From contig JARXAV010000283.1 of the NCBI GenBank assembly GCA_029865665.1, forward strand, positions 1-8,330: a DNA stretch of 8,330 nt, written 5' to 3'. The notes beneath the pieces were generated by a model. That model was not told where the DNA came from, searched no databases, and was given only the letters and a program-made list of their open reading frames with translations. Positions 6,839 through 8,330 of this stretch are shown one piece after another. The position numbers were made by a program, and so were the translations under genes. Origin of the DNA: Flectobacillus sp. GTDB taxonomy: Bacteria > Bacteroidota > Bacteroidia > Cytophagales > Spirosomataceae. Each line of letters starts with the position of its first letter. The stretch's first letter is position 1.

Positions 6839-7055
6839 ATCTAGTTGGTATAAAAATAGACTTACAGGTTATCTCTGGGTAGCCAGAATTGGAAACCAAT
6901 AAATCTGTAAAAGTACTTTAAAAAACGGTGTAAAGATAGTTATAAAAATATTCTCTATAGATGTAAAAATCAAAGTGTTCTTTGGATTAAATGGAGAGTT
7001 AGCAGTTGGGGTATGATTTTTTTTCTGATTTTTTACTGTTTATCGAACAAAACCT

Positions 7056-7095
7056 ACCATTTATCTAAAAACATAGAGAGGAGAGGGTAAATGGT
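7056..7095. repeat. 8-bp inverted repeat upstream of the response-regulator promoter
   Basis: ACCATTTA (7056-7063) and TAAATGGT (7088-7095) are perfect inverted copies with a 24-bp spacer, so the arms repeat every 32 bp, about three helical turns. The right arm ends one base before the -7 element. It could be an operator for a dimeric regulator. A chance match in AT-rich DNA is also possible. Confidence 0.4.
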
Positions 7096-7096
7096 C

Positions 7097-7104
7097 TAAT
7101 TTTG
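7097..7104 (+). promoter_or_regulatory. Candidate -7 element of the response-regulator gene
   Basis: TAATTTTG fits TAnnTTTG perfectly. The expected -33 TTG is absent (AGA at 7075-7077), so the promoter may be weak or need an activator. Predicted transcription start near 7111 gives a leader of about 30 nt. Confidence 0.5.
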
Positions 7105-7140
7105 GTACTTCACCTAGGGTATTAACACATTTATAAAGAT

Positions 7141-7545
7141 ATGGAATTAACAGTTGTAATTGTAGATGATGATCCAATGATTTCTCTGATGCACAGAACA
7201 GTCATTAAAAAGGGCGATTTGTCTAGTGACATAAAAAACTTTACGAATGGCAAAGAAGCATTAGACTTTTTAGTCAGTCAACAAGAAGGGTATTCTTATC
7301 TGTTATTATTAGATTTGAACATGCCAGTGATGAATGGATGGGAGTTTTTAGATGAATTAAATAAGCTTGATCTTGGCAAAAAAGTCTTGGTAGCTATTGT
7401 TTCGTCAACTGTCGATAAATCGAGTGTTGTTAGGGCTACAGACTATCCACAAGTTGTTGATTTTCTTAGTAAACCATTTACAAAGAACAACTTGAATGAT
7501 TTAATTAGAATGAATGCTGCTCTACAGCCTTCCACTATTAATTAG
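7141..7545 (+). CDS. Single-domain response regulator (CheY-like receiver)
   Basis: The 134-residue protein is one receiver domain with no output domain. Seen: the acidic metal-binding group VDDD (Asp9-Asp11), the phospho-acceptor Asp58 in LLLLDLNMPVMNGWEFL, the switch Ser88/Ser89 in IVSST, and the conserved Lys111 in LSKPF. All residues needed for phosphorylation are therefore present. Known: stand-alone receivers work in phosphorelays or by binding a partner protein, as CheY does. Inferred: it acts by protein contact, since there is no DNA-binding or enzyme domain. No histidine kinase or phosphotransfer gene lies in the window, so its partner is unknown. It has its own candidate promoter and a strong terminator, so it looks monocistronic. 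The start gives the usual N-terminus, with the acidic residues at positions 9-11. Confidence 0.93.
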   Translation: MELTVVIVDDDPMISLMHRTVIKKGDLSSDIKNFTNGKEALDFLVSQQEGYSYLLLLDLNMPVMNGWEFLDELNKLDLGKKVLVAIVSSTVDKSSVVRATDYPQVVDFLSKPFTKNNLNDLIRMNAALQPSTIN

Positions 7546-7557
7546 CACAAAATCGTG

Positions 7558-7598
7558 AAAAACAACGCCTTACAATTTTGTTGTAAGGCGTTGTTTTT
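7558..7598 (+). terminator. Intrinsic terminator of the response-regulator gene
   Basis: A perfect 18-bp stem (7558-7575 with 7581-7598) closes a 5-nt loop TTTTG. The GC-containing part AACGCCTTACAA is flanked by an A5/T5 tract, giving a T-tract at 7594-7598 on the plus strand. It begins 12 bp after the stop at 7545. Confidence 0.92.
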
Positions 7599-7602
7599 GT
7601 AA

Positions 7603-7643
7603 AAAAAAAGCTGTTTTTCCGCTAAGGAAAAACAGCTTTTTTT
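7603..7643 (-). terminator. Intrinsic terminator of the sdhB operon
   Basis: A second perfect 18-bp stem (7603-7620 with 7626-7643) closes a 5-nt loop GCTAA. On the minus strand it follows the sdhB stop by 15 bp and ends in nine T (plus-strand A at 7601-7609). The plus strand also has seven T (7637-7643), so it can back up the preceding terminator. Confidence 0.92.
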
Positions 7644-7658
7644 ATGACTAGTATGAAA

Positions 7659-8330
7659 TTAGACCTCATTTGAAGACAATACTGCTCCAAAATATTCACG
7701 GTTCATACGTGCGATATTTACTAATGAAATTTCTTTTGGACATTCAGCTTCACAAGCACCTGTGTTTGTACAAGCTCCAAAGCCTTCTGCATCCATTTGA
7801 GCAACCATTTTCTCTGCACGAATTGTACGTTCTGCTTGTCCTTGTGGTAATAAAGACAATTGAGAAATTTTAGCAGATGTAAATAACATTGCTGAGGCAT
7901 TTTTACAAGCAGCTACACAAGCACCACAACCAATACAAGCAGCAGCAGCAAAAGCATTGTCTGCGTTCTCTTTTGGAATAGGCAATGCGTTAGCATCTTG
8001 AGCGTTACCCGTATTAACCGATACGAACCCACCTGCTGCCATGATACGGTCAAATGATGAACGGTTTACGGCTAAATCTTTAATCACAGGGAATGCTTGA
8101 GCTCTCCAAGGTTCTACCGTAATCGTATCTCCTGATTTGAACGAACGCATGTGTAATTGACAAGTTGTTACACCTCTGTTGGGCCCGTGTGGGTGTCCAT
8201 TGATGTACATTGAACACATACCGCAGATACCTTCACGACAGTCGTGATCGAAAGCGATAGGTGATTGTCCTTCATTGATTAAACGTTCGTTTAATACATC
8301 GAACATTTCTAAGAAAGACATATCTTCAGA
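7659..8330 (-). CDS. sdhB: Succinate dehydrogenase/fumarate reductase iron-sulfur subunit (5' end outside the window)
   Basis: This subunit carries electrons from the flavoprotein SdhA to the membrane quinone site, on the cytoplasmic side of the inner membrane, linking the TCA cycle to respiration. Numbering from the Met at 8321, the [2Fe-2S] ligands are Cys28, Cys33, Cys36 ([10 protein letters not shown]) and Cys54 (TTCQLH). Cys129, Cys132, Cys135 and Cys194 fit the [4Fe-4S] cluster (CIGCGAC, ECPKE). Cys139, Cys184 and Cys190 fit the [3Fe-4S] cluster. The spacing agrees with E. coli SdhB. The Met at 8321 is internal: the frame stays open to the edge (SED before MSFLEM), and about 25-35 N-terminal residues of the ferredoxin fold are missing. 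Known: Bacteroidota usually have the order sdhC-sdhA-sdhB, so sdhA should lie just beyond 8330. The strong terminator after this gene fits a last place in the operon. FrdB is the alternative name; sequence alone does not set the direction of catalysis. Confidence 0.96.
   Translation of the reverse strand, partial: SEDMSFLEMFDVLNERLINEGQSPIAFDHDCREGICGMCSMYINGHPHGPNRGVTTCQLHMRSFKSGDTITVEPWRAQAFPVIKDLAVNRSSFDRIMAAGGFVSVNTGNAQDANALPIPKENADNAFAAAACIGCGACVAACKNASAMLFTSAKISQLSLLPQGQAERTIRAEKMVAQMDAEGFGACTNTGACEAECPKEISLVNIARMNREYFGAVLSSNEV

Larger units (their letters stand above)
6839..7140. other. Intergenic region between the divergent ATPase and response-regulator genes
   Basis: No gene is supported here. 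It holds upstream sequence for both flanking genes. On the ATPase side, two small hairpins lie 36-62 bp before its start (CTGG/CCAG at 6875-6886 and ATTGG/CCAAT at 6888-6900). Weak minus-strand -7-like sites are TATCTTTA (6938-6931) and TACTTTTA (6915-6908), each one base from TAnnTTTG and without a TTG at the right spacing. On the regulator side there is a run of eight T (7017-7024), an 8-bp inverted repeat (7056-7095) and the -7 element at 7097-7104. The rest is AT-rich and featureless to me. Confidence 0.6.

Noticed and set aside
7013..7090. 25-codon plus-strand frame with a hydrophobic start (MIFFLIFYCL)
   Set aside because: It resembles a tiny membrane peptide, but its hydrophobic start comes from a T-run, it has no TAnnTTTG site or ribosome site upstream, and it overlaps the regulator's promoter region.
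8319..8321. ATG at 8321 as the start of sdhB
   Set aside because: The frame stays open upstream to the window edge (SED), and SEDMSFLEM is internal in the family, since the N-terminal strands of the ferredoxin domain precede it.
1..8330. Mobile element, CRISPR array, toxin-antitoxin, defence system or RNA gene
   Set aside because: No transposase, integrase or regularly spaced repeats were seen, no tRNA-like or rRNA-like sequence, and no paired small genes. Gene content and composition are consistent with core genome.

Overview
The window looks like ordinary chromosomal DNA of a Gram-negative Bacteroidota species, probably a Cytophagales-like lineage (order inferred, not proven). Three things point there. 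The DNA is AT-rich and starts lack clear Shine-Dalgarno sequences. Promoter-like sites fit the Bacteroidota pattern TTG-N19-TAnnTTTG. The proteins are of Bacteroidota type: a helix-hairpin-helix/outer-membrane-barrel protein, a SPOR-type lipoprotein, a metal-type KdsA and an SdhB reading SEDMSFLEM at the right edge.

Layout. Positions 2-40 may be the end of an upstream gene. At 68-2137 (+) is a secreted outer-membrane beta-barrel protein with an N-terminal degenerate HhH module. It converges, across a shared hairpin (2141-2179), on a minus-strand pair: murB (3071-4087) followed by kdsA (2189-2998). murB is divergent from a SPOR-like lipoprotein gene (4217-4792, +), and the promoters of the two genes abut. 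Then comes gmd (4967-6028, +), which converges on an MlaF-like ABC ATPase (6098-6838, -) across a perfect bidirectional terminator. A 302-bp intergenic region follows, then a single-domain response regulator (7141-7545, +). Two back-to-back terminator hairpins separate it from the 3' part of sdhB (7659 to beyond 8330, -), whose start lies outside the window.

Functional theme. Most genes serve the cell envelope. KdsA makes the Kdo precursor of LPS. MurB makes UDP-MurNAc for peptidoglycan. Gmd makes a GDP-deoxyhexose precursor for surface glycans. The ABC ATPase probably powers phospholipid transport between membranes. The barrel and the lipoprotein are envelope proteins of unknown role. The response regulator and the respiratory subunit SdhB are unrelated neighbours.

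I found no mobile element, CRISPR array, RNA gene, prophage or obvious defence or secretion system. The points most worth following are the degenerate HhH-barrel architecture, the abutting murB/lipoprotein promoters, an 8-bp inverted repeat beside the response-regulator promoter, and an MlaF-like ATPase without a neighbouring permease. No clearly new multi-gene system is visible.
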